A DNA stretch of 64,000 nucleotides from Comamonas resistens (lineage in GTDB: Bacteria; Pseudomonadota; Gammaproteobacteria; Burkholderiales; Burkholderiaceae_C). Under the pieces are notes generated by a model that ran no database searches, was not told the origin of the DNA, and saw only the letters and a program-made list of their open reading frames with translations. The position numbers were made by a program, and so were the translations under genes. The number at the start of each line of letters is the position of its first letter. The stretch's first letter is position 1. Where the stretch lies: NCBI RefSeq assembly GCF_030064165.1, contig NZ_CP125947.1, forward strand, positions 3,844,001-3,908,000, read 5' to 3'. Positions 27,773-37,384 of the stretch are shown here, piece by piece.

Positions 27773-28648
27773 ATGACCACCGAATCCTCCGGCTGCCCCA
27801 TGCATGGCGGCGAAGCCATTGTCCGTGACGAGAAAGCCCAGCTCGACTTCAGCCGCGACATGAGCTATGGCGACTACCTGCACCTGGATCAGATTCTGAC
27901 GGCCCAGCATCCCCTGTCGCCCGCACACGACGAGATGCTGTTCATCATCCAGCACCAGACCAGCGAACTGTGGATGAAGCTGATGCTACATGAGGTGCGC
28001 GCGGCCACGGCGGCCATCGCCAATGCCTCGGGCGAAACCAAGCCCGATGCCTTCAAGATGCTGGCACGCGTGAGCCGCATCATGGAACAGCTGGTCAGCG
28101 CCTGGACGGTGCTCTCGACCATGACACCGCCCGAATACACGGCCATGCGCCCCTATCTGGCCCAGTCCAGTGGCTTTCAGAGCTATCAGTACCGCTGCAT
28201 AGAGTTTGCGCTGGGCAACAAGAATGCGGCCATGCTCAAACCCCATGAGCACCGCAGCGATCTTCTGGCCCAGGTGCAGGCCGCCTATGAGTCGCCCTCG
28301 CTGTACGACGTGGCCCTGCAGTTGCTGGCGCGCGAAGGCATAGCGGTGCCCGCCGACCGCCTGCAGCGCGACTGGACCCAGCCCTATGAAGCCAGCGAAG
28401 GCGTCAAGCAGGCCTGGATCACCGTCTACCGCGACCCGCACAAATACTGGGATCTGTACCAGTTGGGCGAAAAGCTGGCCGATATCGAGGACGCTTTCCG
28501 TCTCTGGCGTTTCCGCCATCTGACCACGGTGGAGCGTGTCATCGGCTTCAAGCGCGGCACCGGCGGCACGGGTGGCGTCAGCTACCTCAAGAAGATGCTG
28601 GATGTGGTGCTGTTTCCCGAGATCTGGAGCCTGAGAACAGAGTTGTAA
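27773..28648 (+). CDS. kynA: Tryptophan 2,3-dioxygenase
   Basis: A 291-residue heme enzyme that opens the indole ring of L-tryptophan to form N-formylkynurenine, the first step of the pathway. The N-terminal [20 protein letters not shown] and the substrate-site [20 protein letters not shown] are typical, and the axial heme histidine is near H249 in [14 protein letters not shown]. The C-terminal [14 protein letters not shown] loop is also typical. ATG 27773 is supported. It is followed by repeat copy D and the MFS gene. Confidence 0.97.
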   Translation: MTTESSGCPMHGGEAIVRDEKAQLDFSRDMSYGDYLHLDQILTAQHPLSPAHDEMLFIIQHQTSELWMKLMLHEVRAATAAIANASGETKPDAFKMLARVSRIMEQLVSAWTVLSTMTPPEYTAMRPYLAQSSGFQSYQYRCIEFALGNKNAAMLKPHEHRSDLLAQVQAAYESPSLYDVALQLLAREGIAVPADRLQRDWTQPYEASEGVKQAWITVYRDPHKYWDLYQLGEKLADIEDAFRLWRFRHLTTVERVIGFKRGTGGTGGVSYLKKMLDVVLFPEIWSLRTEL

Positions 28649-28724
28649 CCCCCTGAGCCGCTGCGCGGCTTCCCCAAGGGGGACGGCACCTTCGCCGCGA
28701 GGCGGCTCTTGCTCGGTGCCTCTG
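28649..28724 (+). repeat. Multi-hairpin dispersed repeat, copy D
   Basis: Begins CCCCCTGAGCCGCTGC directly after the kynA stop, has a CCCCAAGGGGGACGGC hairpin and a CGCCGCGAGGCGGCTC block, and ends GGTGCCTCTG. Conserved with copies A, B, C and E. Confidence 0.75.
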
Positions 28725-28868
28725 GGTTTGGGCCGCGCCGGTTTTAAAGGCTGTACCCATCTCATGCCCCTGCGTGACAGACGGGCGGGGCTGAATTCGC
28801 TACAACGGCGGCAGGCCTTTCTGCTTTTCCCTTTTTCGCCCTGCCAGGGCTTGCCTGGCATTTTCTTC

Positions 28869-30119
28869 ATGTCCAGCCCCGCCCCCCAAGCACCCTCCTC
28901 CGGCCATTTTTCTGCCACCTGGCCCATGCTGCTCTGCCTGCTGACCGGCTTTGCCCTGAGCCAGGCCTACCGCACGGTGGCATCCATCATGGCCGACGGT
29001 CTGCGCACGGACTTTGGCCTGTCTGCACAGTCTCTGGGCTCGTTCGCCGGCTTGTTCGGTCTGTCGTTTGGCGTGGCCCAGTTGCTGATGGGCATCGGCA
29101 TGGATATCTACGGGCTGCGCCGCACGCTGGTGCTGACCTTTCCGCTGACCATTGCGGGCGCGGCGCTGTCGGCTTTTGCGCCCAGCTATGCCTGGCTGAT
29201 GCTGGGTCAGTTGCTGATCGGCGTGGGCTGCTCGCCCGCCTTTCTGGCTTGCACCATGTTCATCGCACGCCATTTCCCAGCCGACCGCTTCGCCTATTTT
29301 TCGGGCATCGCGATGGGCATGGGCGGGCTGGGCCTGCTGTTTACCGGCACGCCACTGGCCTGGCTGGTCCAGCACATGGGCTGGCGCAGCGGCTTTGGGC
29401 TGCTGGCGCTGCTCAGCGCCCTGTCATGGCTGCTGATCTTTTTCAAGGTGCATGAGCCGACTCTGGCCAGCGACTCTCAGCCCAAGCCCGGCTTTATGCA
29501 GGCGCTCAAGGGCTTTGGCAGCCTGCTATTGCTGCCTCATACCTGGGGCATTGTGCTGCTGGGCATGGTCAGCTATGCATCGTTCCTCACGGTACGCGGG
29601 CTGTGGCTCAGCCCCATGCTGATGGACCGCTATCAGTTTTCCCTGATCGCCACGGGCAATGTGGCACTGACGGCATCGCTGATTTCACTGTTTGCGCCTT
29701 CGCTGTTCGGCAAGCTGGACCCCGGCCCGCAAAAGCGCCGCCAGCGCATCGCCCGTTTTGCGCTGCTGATGGCCGGCATCTTCATCGTCCTGGCCTTGGT
29801 GCATCAGGCCAGCGTCAGCGTGGCCCTGCTGCTGCTGATGAGCTCGCTGTCCGGTTATGGCACGCTGCTGTATGCCGATGTGCGCTCCTCCTATCCCAAG
29901 GAGGCCACGGGGCGCGCGCTGTCCATTTTCACCATGGCCATGTTCCTCGGGGCTGCACTGATGCAGTCGCTCTCTGGCGTGGTGGCAGGCGCGGCCGAGC
30001 GCCATGGCCTGGATATCTATCTGGCCGTCATGCTGATGATTGCCTGCATGCTGGGCCTGGGCGCTCTGGCCTACTGGCTGATCAGACCCTCTGCGCTGCT
30101 GAAGCAAGCTTCATATTAA
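28869..30119 (+). CDS. MFS transporter
   Basis: A 416-residue major facilitator protein with 12 hydrophobic segments. The first half carries GMDIYGLRRTLVLTFP, a loop 2-3 motif of MFS type. The start is probably ATG 28869 (MSSPAPQAPSS); the longer frame runs through the repeat. It lies downstream of kynA on the same strand and may export or import a pathway intermediate. The substrate is not indicated by sequence. Confidence 0.88.
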   Translation: MSSPAPQAPSSGHFSATWPMLLCLLTGFALSQAYRTVASIMADGLRTDFGLSAQSLGSFAGLFGLSFGVAQLLMGIGMDIYGLRRTLVLTFPLTIAGAALSAFAPSYAWLMLGQLLIGVGCSPAFLACTMFIARHFPADRFAYFSGIAMGMGGLGLLFTGTPLAWLVQHMGWRSGFGLLALLSALSWLLIFFKVHEPTLASDSQPKPGFMQALKGFGSLLLLPHTWGIVLLGMVSYASFLTVRGLWLSPMLMDRYQFSLIATGNVALTASLISLFAPSLFGKLDPGPQKRRQRIARFALLMAGIFIVLALVHQASVSVALLLLMSSLSGYGTLLYADVRSSYPKEATGRALSIFTMAMFLGAALMQSLSGVVAGAAERHGLDIYLAVMLMIACMLGLGALAYWLIRPSALLKQASY

Positions 30120-30172
30120 AAAGCCGCTTGCGCAATGCCATCATGCGCAAACAGCTCTCATATCAATAGCAA

Positions 30173-31363
30173 TCAGGCCGAACCTTCGTACAACCAAGGC
30201 ACATCCATGATGCGCCCGCCCAGAGCACGCAGCGACAGGTCCCGCCCCCAGCGCATCAAGCCTGTGGAATGGAAAATGCGCCCGTTGCGCAGGGAGCGCT
30301 CCTGCACTCTGGCATTGCGCTGCCAGCGGTTCAAGGCATAGCGACGCAGGCGCAGGCTCACATCCAGATCATGCATGGAAAGCGCGCTTTGCAGCTCTGC
30401 CGCATCCTCGATTGCCATGCCGGCCCCCTGGGCCAGATAGGGTCGCATGGGATGGGCCGCATCGCCCAGCAAGGCCACCAGGCCCTGCGCCATCTGGTTC
30501 GATGAGCTCACAGGCACGCGGTCCGCCACGGGCCACAGCCGCCACTCACCTCCAGCCTCTGGGACATGCTGCACCAGGTCTTGCAGATAGGAGCATGTCC
30601 CATTCAAGTGCGCCAGCAGGTCCGGCAGATTGGCCGAATGGTCCCAATGGTCCAGATCCTCCGGTGCCGGGCCTTGCACGATGACGACCAGATTCTGCAG
30701 CTCGCCCCGGCGCACCGGATACTGGATGGCATGCAGCTGCGGCCCCATCCAGGCCGTGACTTCCTGAGTGCGCAAGCGCTTGGGCAGTTGCGCCTGGTGC
30801 ACCATGGCCCGATAGGCCAGATGCCCTGTGACGCGCGGTGGCCCATCGCCCAGCATCTGGGCACGCATGGCACTGCGCACTCCGTCTGCGCCAATCAGGG
30901 CATCACCTTCAATCAGCTTGTCGTTGCTGGTGCGGATGGTGACCACGCCGTCCTGCTCGGTATAGCTGACCACGGTCTGGCTCAGGTTCAGGTGCACCTC
31001 GCAGCGATCCTGCAATGCCTGCAACAGCAGCTCATGCAGATCGGCCCGGTGAATCGTGACATAGCTCGCGCCATAGCTGCGCACCATATCGGCCCCCAAT
31101 GGCAGTCGACCCAGTTCCTTGCCACTGATGGCGCTGCATGCGCGCAAGGCCGTTGGCGAAGCCACGACTTGCTGGAGCGGTCGCTGCAAGCCCCAGGCCT
31201 GCAATCTGCGCACCACGTTGGGGCCCAGCTGAATACCAGCGCCCACTTCGGAAAACTGGGTGGCCCTCTCAAACAGCCTCACATCCCAGTCAGCCTTCGC
31301 CGCCGCAATGGCTGCAGCCAGACCGCCAATGCCACCGCCTGCAATCAACACCTGCTTATTCAT
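30173..31363 (-). CDS. FAD-dependent aromatic monooxygenase (salicylate hydroxylase-like)
   Basis: A 396-residue class A flavin monooxygenase. The FAD motif LIAGGGIGGLAAAIA is at residues 6-20, VGAGIQLGPN follows, and the second flavin motif GDAAHPMRPYLAQGAG is near 303. The best-known relatives hydroxylate salicylate or 3-hydroxybenzoate using NAD(P)H. It lies alone and convergent with the MFS gene at the end of the kyn region. A link to anthranilate or other aromatic acid breakdown is possible but unproven. Confidence 0.88.
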   Translation of the reverse strand: MNKQVLIAGGGIGGLAAAIAAAKADWDVRLFERATQFSEVGAGIQLGPNVVRRLQAWGLQRPLQQVVASPTALRACSAISGKELGRLPLGADMVRSYGASYVTIHRADLHELLLQALQDRCEVHLNLSQTVVSYTEQDGVVTIRTSNDKLIEGDALIGADGVRSAMRAQMLGDGPPRVTGHLAYRAMVHQAQLPKRLRTQEVTAWMGPQLHAIQYPVRRGELQNLVVIVQGPAPEDLDHWDHSANLPDLLAHLNGTCSYLQDLVQHVPEAGGEWRLWPVADRVPVSSSNQMAQGLVALLGDAAHPMRPYLAQGAGMAIEDAAELQSALSMHDLDVSLRLRRYALNRWQRNARVQERSLRNGRIFHSTGLMRWGRDLSLRALGGRIMDVPWLYEGSA

Positions 31364-31458
31364 GGTTTCTTATTGTGCCGCCTCAACCAACGAGCCGGAG
31401 GCAATATGGATTGCGCCACAGCAAAACTGCAGCCACCCGGGCTTGCTGGCTCCATATG

Positions 31459-31485
31459 AAAAAAGCCCACCAAGGTGGGCTCTTT
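31459..31485 (-). terminator. Intrinsic terminator of the hns-like gene
   Basis: On the minus strand GCCCACC/GGTGGGC with a two-base loop is followed by a run of T, about 20 bases after the hns stop codon. Confidence 0.8.
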
Positions 31486-31502
31486 CAACACGCGCAGGCG
31501 AA

Positions 31503-31793
31503 TCAGATCGCGAACTTTTCGCGATCCTGGTCTGCAATCCACTTTGGTGGCTTGCCGCGGCCGGTCCAGGTCTGACCCGTTGCGGGGTCACGATACTTGG
31601 GAGCAACCTTGGTGCCAGCATTGGAAGAAGCACGCGCGCGCACTGGTGGGAAGACATCCTCGGCAGTCAGACTGTATTCAGCAATCAGATTGCGAACCTT
31701 GGCCACAGCATCGGCCAGTTCACGCGTACGGGCTTCGTTGATTTGCTGCTCGAGATCTTCTCTCTGCTTCAGGAGTTCCTTGTAAGTGCTCAT
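31503..31793 (-). CDS. H-NS family nucleoid-associated protein
   Basis: A 96-residue protein of the H-NS/MvaT-like betaproteobacterial group. An N-terminal coiled-coil oligomerisation region (residues 1-45) leads into a C-terminal DNA-binding part with YRDPATGQTWTGRGKPPKWI near 67-86, which contains the core motif. It condenses AT-rich DNA and silences foreign genes. The promoter region (31794-31910) is itself AT-rich, so self-regulation is likely. A strong terminator follows. Confidence 0.93.
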   Translation of the reverse strand: MSTYKELLKQREDLEQQINEARTRELADAVAKVRNLIAEYSLTAEDVFPPVRARASSNAGTKVAPKYRDPATGQTWTGRGKPPKWIADQDREKFAI

Positions 31794-31910
31794 GGTATGC
31801 GCTGGATGGTTGATTAAAGTGAAAACATTATAGATCTCATAATTTTAAAATCATTTAAAAATATGTAAGCAGTAACCACAATACCCAAAAAATTAATTGC
31901 CAAGAACTTG

Positions 31911-33215
31911 TTAACAAGATATTGACCCAAGTCCTTCAAAGGCCAATATTTTGTCAATACGCCTGCCATCCAAATCGACCACCTCGAATATCCATCCTGC
32001 ACATTGGATGCGCTCTCCCAATATGGGGAGATGCCCGCTTTCCGCAAGCCACAAGCCGGCAATGGTGTTATAGCGACCTTTATCTTCATCGGGCAGATCA
32101 CGAATGCCCAGACGGGCCTTCAACTCGGCGATGGGCATCAGGCCATCCAGCAGCCATGAGCCATCTTCTCTCTGGGTCGCCCAAACCTGGCCGCCCTCGA
32201 TCGAGCGCAACTCGCCGGTGATGGCTTCCAATAGGTCCGTGGGCGTCATGATGCCCTGCACCACGCCATATTCATCGACCACAAACACCATACGCCCGGT
32301 TCTGGACCTCAATTGATCGAGCAGTTCCATGCCGCTAAGGGTTTCCGGCAGGAAGGAGGAAGCCAGTACATGCTCTCGCAGAACCTCATGCGTTGGATGA
32401 GCTATGGACAAAAGATGTGCCACGCTGACAATTCCCAGCACCTCGTCCAATGATCCCCTGCAGACCGGATACCAGGAGTGCCCGCCCATCTCCCGACCAC
32501 GGGCAGCAGCAGCCAGTGCCTGGGCAATCGTCATATCGGCGTCCAACCAGTGCACATCTGCGCGCGGCACCATCAAGGAGGTCAAGGGACGATCGTCCAG
32601 ATGAAATACGTTTTGCACCATCTGGTGCTCATTGGCTTCGATCAGGCCGGCTTCGCGCCCCTCCGCCAAACTCGCCGAAATTTCCTCCTCTGTCACCGTT
32701 CTGCCTTGCGACTCATTAATTCTGAGCAATGTCAGAACTGCATGCGTGGAAAAGGAAAGCAGGCGCACAAATGGCTTGGCTATGGAGGCCACCCATGCCA
32801 TGGGGCGTGCAATCACGGTGGAAACCAGCTCCGGGTATAACTGCCCAATACGCTTGGGAACCAGCTCTCCAAATATTATCGTTATAAATGTGATAACAGT
32901 AACCACGATGGCGGTGGCCGATATAGACGCTGCACCATCCGATATTCCCAAAGATATCAACCACCGAGCCAGCCCATCGCTGAATGCCGCCTCGCCCAAA
33001 ATACCGTTGAGCATGCCTATCGAAGTGATGCCAACCTGTACCGAAGACAGAAACTGGGTGGGGTTCTCCAACAGCGCCAATGCAGCCTGAGCACCTTTGT
33101 CTCCCGTTTCGGCCAGCGCCAGCAAACGGGCTTTGCGGCTGGAGGCCAGTGCCAATTCCGACATTGCAAACACCCCATTGAGCAGCGTGAGCAATGCGAT
33201 CAGCAGAAAATCCAT
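31911..33215 (-). CDS. CNNM/CorC (HlyC) family membrane protein with CBS domains
   Basis: A 434-residue protein: a DUF21/CNNM transmembrane domain (residues 1-185), a CBS pair (about 205-320) and a C-terminal CorC-HlyC domain (about 350-430). The family takes part in divalent-cation (Mg2+, Co2+) transport and was once called hemolysin-like. ATG 33215 (MDFLLIALLTLLNGVF) starts the first helix. Base composition looks a little lower in GC than the neighbours, and the nearby hns gene may be relevant to that. It is divergent from apaH across only 24 bases. Confidence 0.9.
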   Translation of the reverse strand: MDFLLIALLTLLNGVFAMSELALASSRKARLLALAETGDKGAQAALALLENPTQFLSSVQVGITSIGMLNGILGEAAFSDGLARWLISLGISDGAASISATAIVVTVITFITIIFGELVPKRIGQLYPELVSTVIARPMAWVASIAKPFVRLLSFSTHAVLTLLRINESQGRTVTEEEISASLAEGREAGLIEANEHQMVQNVFHLDDRPLTSLMVPRADVHWLDADMTIAQALAAAARGREMGGHSWYPVCRGSLDEVLGIVSVAHLLSIAHPTHEVLREHVLASSFLPETLSGMELLDQLRSRTGRMVFVVDEYGVVQGIMTPTDLLEAITGELRSIEGGQVWATQREDGSWLLDGLMPIAELKARLGIRDLPDEDKGRYNTIAGLWLAESGHLPILGERIQCAGWIFEVVDLDGRRIDKILAFEGLGSISC

Positions 33216-33239
33216 GACTTGTCCGTATGAAAGAAGACC

Positions 33240-34094
33240 ATGGCACTTTACTGCATTGGTGACATCCAAGGCTGCGACGACGCATTCGCTCAATTACTGC
33301 AAACCGTGGACTTTTCCCCCAGCCGGGACACGCTTTATGTGCTCGGCGATCTTGTCAATCGCGGCCCCAAGTCCGCCGAAGTGCTGCGCCGCTGCATGCA
33401 GGCTGGAGACTCCATGCGTGCTCTGCTGGGCAATCATGATCTGCACCTACTGGCTGCCTCGCAAGGCCTGCGCCGCCAAAGCAAGCGCGACACCCTGGCT
33501 CAGGTGCTGGAGGCATCGGACCGTGACGCCCTGCTGGATTGGTTGCGCCAGCAACCCCTGGCCCGCCTGCATACCAATGCCCACGGCGAAAACCTGCTCA
33601 TGGTCCATGCAGGCGTGCTGCCGCAATGGAGCTTGCCGGACTGTCTGGCTCTGAACCAGGAAGTTCAGACCGTGCTGCAAAGTGCAGACTTCGCCCGCTT
33701 TCTACAGAACATGTATGGCAACCTGCCTGACCGCTGGACCGCAGGCCTGGAAGGCGATGACAGGCTGCGCTGCATCGTCAACGCCTTTACCCGCCTGCGT
33801 TTTTGCAGCGAGCAAGGCGTCATGGATTTCGATAGTGCCGAATCCGCCGATCAGGCTCCGCAAGGGCTGATGCCCTGGTTTGAAGTTCCAGGTCGCGCCA
33901 CCGCCGACACCCCCATGGCTTTTGGCCACTGGTCCACATTGGGCCATATCAATCGCGCCAATCTGATGGCCATGGACACAGGTTGCGTCTGGGGCGGATG
34001 CCTGAGCATGATGCGCATAGGCGAACATCTCGGTGAGCGCGAGCTGATTCAGCTCCAGTGCCCCCAGGCCCAGGTTCCAGGCGGCAAGAGCTGA
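33240..34094 (+). CDS. apaH: Symmetrical bis(5'-nucleosyl)-tetraphosphatase
   Basis: A 284-residue metallophosphatase that splits Ap4A to two ADP. The motifs are MALYCIGDIQGC (D8), GDLVNRGPKS, GNHDLHLL, and later HAGVLPQW. ApaH is tied to stress and RNA cap removal in other bacteria. It starts only 24 bases from the divergent CNNM gene, so their promoters overlap, and it is convergent with rhlE across a bidirectional terminator. Confidence 0.96.
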   Translation: MALYCIGDIQGCDDAFAQLLQTVDFSPSRDTLYVLGDLVNRGPKSAEVLRRCMQAGDSMRALLGNHDLHLLAASQGLRRQSKRDTLAQVLEASDRDALLDWLRQQPLARLHTNAHGENLLMVHAGVLPQWSLPDCLALNQEVQTVLQSADFARFLQNMYGNLPDRWTAGLEGDDRLRCIVNAFTRLRFCSEQGVMDFDSAESADQAPQGLMPWFEVPGRATADTPMAFGHWSTLGHINRANLMAMDTGCVWGGCLSMMRIGEHLGERELIQLQCPQAQVPGGKS

Positions 34095-34153
34095 AGCAAA
34101 CAGACAAAGGCCCCAAGGGAGCGCTTATCGCCCTGGGGCGGCCCGGCTGCCAT

Positions 34154-34185
34154 AAAAAATGCCTGCTATCCAAGCAGGCATTTTT
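34154..34185. terminator. Bidirectional terminator between apaH and rhlE
   Basis: AAAAATGCCTGC pairs with GCAGGCATTTTT around a 7-base loop, giving T tracts on both strands. Confidence 0.92.
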
Positions 34186-34206
34186 ATGAGCGCGTCCGAT
34201 CAGTGA

Positions 34207-35631
34207 TCAGGAAGCAGCGACGACAGGTGCCCTGAACAAGGCAGCTATCTTGCGCTTGGGCTTGATATTCGTGCTCTTGACGGGTGCAGCGTGCTTGCTG
34301 TCCCAGGATGCGGTCTCTGACACCGCACTGGCCTCATAAGGCTTGTCGAAGAAGGGATCGACATTGGCCGGACGCTGAGCCATGCGCGATGGACGATGCA
34401 CATGGTTGCCACGTGTCGCCCCGTCAAACTCGCGCTCGCGACGTGGACGGTAGTCATCATCGCTGCGGCTGCGACGAGCTGGACGGAAATCCGCCATGGG
34501 CGCAGGCTCCAGGTCGATTTTCTTCTTGGTCAGCTTTTCGATATCCGCCACATGACGACCGTCATGGTCGGTGACCAAGGTCACGGCCAGGCCCGATGCT
34601 CCAGCACGGCCTGTGCGACCGATACGGTGCACATAGTCTTCGGCGTTGAACGGCACGTCGTAGTTGAAGACCGCTGGCACGTCCTTGATGTCCAGGCCAC
34701 GGGCCGCAACGTCGGTACAGACCAGCAGATCCACCTCGCCGGCCTTGAAAGCCTCCAGTGCCTTCAAGCGTTCGTCCTGGCTCTTGTCGCCATGCAGCGC
34801 TGCGGCGCGCAAGCCGTCACGCTCCAGCGCGCGAGTCAGGCGTGCACAGCCCAGTTTGCTGTTGGAGAAAATGAAAGCCTGGCGAATGTCACGCTCTTTC
34901 AGCACCGAGCGAATGGCATAGCGCTTGTCGTCATCGCTGACCTTGTAGAAGCGCTGCTCCACGGTGGAAGCCGTTTCGTTGGGGCGAGCCACCTCGATGG
35001 TCACGGGATCCTGCAGATAGCTGCCAGCCAGTCGTTTGATCTCGGGCGAGAACGTGGCCGAGAACAGCAGCGTGGTACGGCTCTTGGGCAGGTACGAGAG
35101 GATGCGCTGCAGATCGGGCAGAAAGCCGATATCCAGCATGCGGTCTGCCTCGTCCAGCACCACATACTCCACCTGGTTGAGCACCACGTTTTTGGCTTCG
35201 ATGTGGTCCAGCAGACGCCCGGGCGTCGCCACCAGTACCTCGACGCCTTTTTTCAGCTCGATGGTCTGGGGCTTCATGTCCATGCCGCCAAACACCACGG
35301 TGCTGCGCAGCTTGGTGTATTTGGCGTACAGCGCAATCTGCTGAGCGACCTGATCAGCCAGTTCACGCGTGGGCAGCAGCACCAGGGCGCGCACAGGGTG
35401 GCGGGCCGGTGAAGCCGAAGCATTTTCGTGGCGCATCAGCCGCTGCAGCAGGGGCAGCGAAAAAGCCGCAGTCTTGCCCGTGCCAGTCTGGGCTGCGCCC
35501 ATGACGTCCTTGCCAGTCAGTACAACCGGAATGGCTTGCGCTTGAATGGGTGTCATGGACTCGTAGCCCATGTCGGCAACAGCGCGTGCCAGGGGCTCGG
35601 CCAAATGAAGATTGGAGAAAGAGCTTGTCAT
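34207..35631 (-). CDS. rhlE: DEAD-box RNA helicase, RhlE type
   Basis: A 474-residue ATP-dependent RNA helicase of the DEAD-box class. Motifs in order: Q motif MTPIQAQAIP, motif I AQTGTGKT, DEAD (VLDEADRMLD), SAT (FSATFSPEI), and motif VI HRIGRTGRAG. A basic, Arg-rich C-terminal tail follows the core, typical of RhlE rather than DbpA. ATG 35631 (MTSSFSNLHLAEP) is used; an upstream in-frame ATG at 35682 would add 17 residues and is possible. Likely role in ribosome assembly or RNA decay. Confidence 0.92.
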   Translation of the reverse strand: MTSSFSNLHLAEPLARAVADMGYESMTPIQAQAIPVVLTGKDVMGAAQTGTGKTAAFSLPLLQRLMRHENASASPARHPVRALVLLPTRELADQVAQQIALYAKYTKLRSTVVFGGMDMKPQTIELKKGVEVLVATPGRLLDHIEAKNVVLNQVEYVVLDEADRMLDIGFLPDLQRILSYLPKSRTTLLFSATFSPEIKRLAGSYLQDPVTIEVARPNETASTVEQRFYKVSDDDKRYAIRSVLKERDIRQAFIFSNSKLGCARLTRALERDGLRAAALHGDKSQDERLKALEAFKAGEVDLLVCTDVAARGLDIKDVPAVFNYDVPFNAEDYVHRIGRTGRAGASGLAVTLVTDHDGRHVADIEKLTKKKIDLEPAPMADFRPARRSRSDDDYRPRREREFDGATRGNHVHRPSRMAQRPANVDPFFDKPYEASAVSETASWDSKHAAPVKSTNIKPKRKIAALFRAPVVAAS

Positions 35632-35792
35632 TGAGGGCGTTATTGTCGCACCGAGTGGCTTTTTCGCGTTGGCTTTGTGCATTTACGGCGTTTTGACACG
35701 GCACAAGTCCATGTTCTCAGAGGGCACAGGCTTCAATATCCCGTGCAATCTACCGGGATAACCCGTATCGGTGCAGTGTCGTTATACAAAGC

Positions 35793-35822
35793 AAAAGGCG
35801 TGTGACAGTGCACACGCCTTTT
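35793..35822 (-). terminator. Intrinsic terminator of the ypfJ-like gene
   Basis: AAAAGGCGTGTG pairs with CACACGCCTTTT around a 6-base loop. It lies 18 bases downstream of the metallopeptidase stop codon (35840) on the minus strand. Confidence 0.88.
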
Positions 35823-35839
35823 GGAGAAGCTTTGCCCGA

Positions 35840-36715
35840 TCAGAGAGACTGAGCAGCGAAGGTATCGCAGGCCTTCATGCTTCCCGTCTTGTAGCCCTGG
35901 GTGAACCAGCGCACGCGCTGAGCGCTGGAGCCATGGGTGAAGCTGTCTGGGCGCACCGTTCCCGTGGCTTCCCGCTGCAGCTTGTCGTCGCCGATCTGCT
36001 GAGCCGCATTGACGGCAGACTCGATGTCGCCCTGCTCCAGCCAGCTCTTGGCCTGCTGCGACTTGTTGGCCCAGATACCGGCCAGGCAGTCGGCCTGCAG
36101 CTCCAGACGCACGGACATGGCGTTCTGTTCACGCTCGCTCACTCGACCGCGCATGGCATCCACCTTGCCCGAGATGCCAAGCAGGTTCTGCACATGGTGA
36201 CCCACCTCATGCGCCACCACATAAGCACGCGCAAATTCACCGGGTGCTCCCAGCTGGCGGCTCATGGTATTGAAGAAGTCCATATCCAGATAGACCTTGT
36301 GGTCGCCAGGACAGTAGAACGGCCCCATGGCCGACTGACCGGTGCCGCAGGCCGTACGTGTCACACCCGTGTACAGCACCAGCTTGGGGTTCTGGTACTG
36401 GGCGCCGCCCTCACGGAAGATCTGGGTCCAGACATCCTCGGTCGAGGCCAGCACGGTGGAAACGAACTTGGCGCCCTGATCATCCCCTGGAGGACGGTGA
36501 GCCGGAGCCTGCTGCACCTGGGGCGAACCACCGCCGGAGAGCACACCAATCGTGGTCAGCGGGTTGATGCCAAAGACTCCCCAGCCTATCAACGCCAGCA
36601 CCACGGTACCAATGCCTATGCCACGGCCGCCGATGGGAAAGCCACCACCGCCGCCGCCTCCATCGCCACGGCGGTCTTCCACATTGTCCGACTCACGGTT
36701 GCCTTCCCATTTCAT
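35840..36715 (-). CDS. Neutral zinc metallopeptidase (YpfJ/KPN_02809 family)
   Basis: A 291-residue protein with a Gly-rich N-terminus, a transmembrane segment (about residues 32-50) and a zinc-metallopeptidase domain outside the membrane. The HExxH motif is visible (H169, E170, H173 in VVAHEVGHHVQN). E. coli YpfJ is the usual relative; its substrate is not settled. The start is ATG 36715 (MKWEGNRESD). Monocistronic, with a terminator downstream. Confidence 0.88.
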   Translation of the reverse strand: MKWEGNRESDNVEDRRGDGGGGGGGFPIGGRGIGIGTVVLALIGWGVFGINPLTTIGVLSGGGSPQVQQAPAHRPPGDDQGAKFVSTVLASTEDVWTQIFREGGAQYQNPKLVLYTGVTRTACGTGQSAMGPFYCPGDHKVYLDMDFFNTMSRQLGAPGEFARAYVVAHEVGHHVQNLLGISGKVDAMRGRVSEREQNAMSVRLELQADCLAGIWANKSQQAKSWLEQGDIESAVNAAQQIGDDKLQREATGTVRPDSFTHGSSAQRVRWFTQGYKTGSMKACDTFAAQSL

Positions 36716-36864
36716 GGTGCTTACTCCTATGTGCTGTATTGCCGCCGCCTCGCGTCGGGTGGCGATATTAAGTGTTCCCCGGTAGCCCTGTCGAACTCAT
36801 CGCCGTCTTTTCAGTACTGCAAGACCATCCACTGCACCATTGTTGACGTTTCAGCGGCTAACGT

Positions 36865-37230
36865 TTAGCGGCTCGCGGGGCTGGCCACCGGCACGGCCTG
36901 CACTGGCGCAGCAGCTCCCATCAACGACGGAGCAGCACTTCCATGCTGAACTTGGTTCGGATCGTTGCGCGCCATCTGCTCCTCCACCACATTGAACATG
37001 CTCAGCAGCAACCAGGCAACCGCCAGCAGACCGATCACGCCCAGAACGGCCGAGATCCAGCCCTTGCCTGACGCAGACTTGCCCGGTGCCGCAGACTGCA
37101 CCCGACTGGGCTGATAGCCACCCGCATCGGCGCCGGCATCGCGCCACACCGGCTCCGCTGACACATTGCTGGGGGCCTGCGTCCAGCCGGGTTCTTTGCG
37201 TTGAGATGAGCGAGAAGACAAACCTGACAT
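36865..37230 (-). CDS. Hypothetical single-pass membrane protein
   Basis: A protein of about 121 residues from ATG 37230 (MSGLSSRSSQRKEPG), with an N-terminal hydrophilic part, one hydrophobic segment (about residues 60-78: ISAVLGVIGLLAVAWLLLS) and a short Ala/Pro/Val-rich tail. I do not recognise a family. It is co-oriented with, and about 150 bases upstream of, the metallopeptidase gene and may be cotranscribed. Codon use is like its neighbours. Confidence 0.65.
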   Translation of the reverse strand: MSGLSSRSSQRKEPGWTQAPSNVSAEPVWRDAGADAGGYQPSRVQSAAPGKSASGKGWISAVLGVIGLLAVAWLLLSMFNVVEEQMARNDPNQVQHGSAAPSLMGAAAPVQAVPVASPASR

Positions 37231-37384
37231 GAACTCAAAAAACAAGAGATGAAACAGCCGCTATTGTGCGCGCGGATAGCCCCCTGCCGCAGCCTTCGGG
37301 CAGCGCCTGCATGTCAGGCAAATCCTGAAAGGTTGTTGCGCTTCTGTAAGCTGCTTACCCGTTACACCCCGCCACAGGACTGCC

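Noticed and set aside
31364..31502. Small coding frames between the monooxygenase and hns genes
   Set aside because: Short, overlap the hns terminator, no ribosome-binding site.
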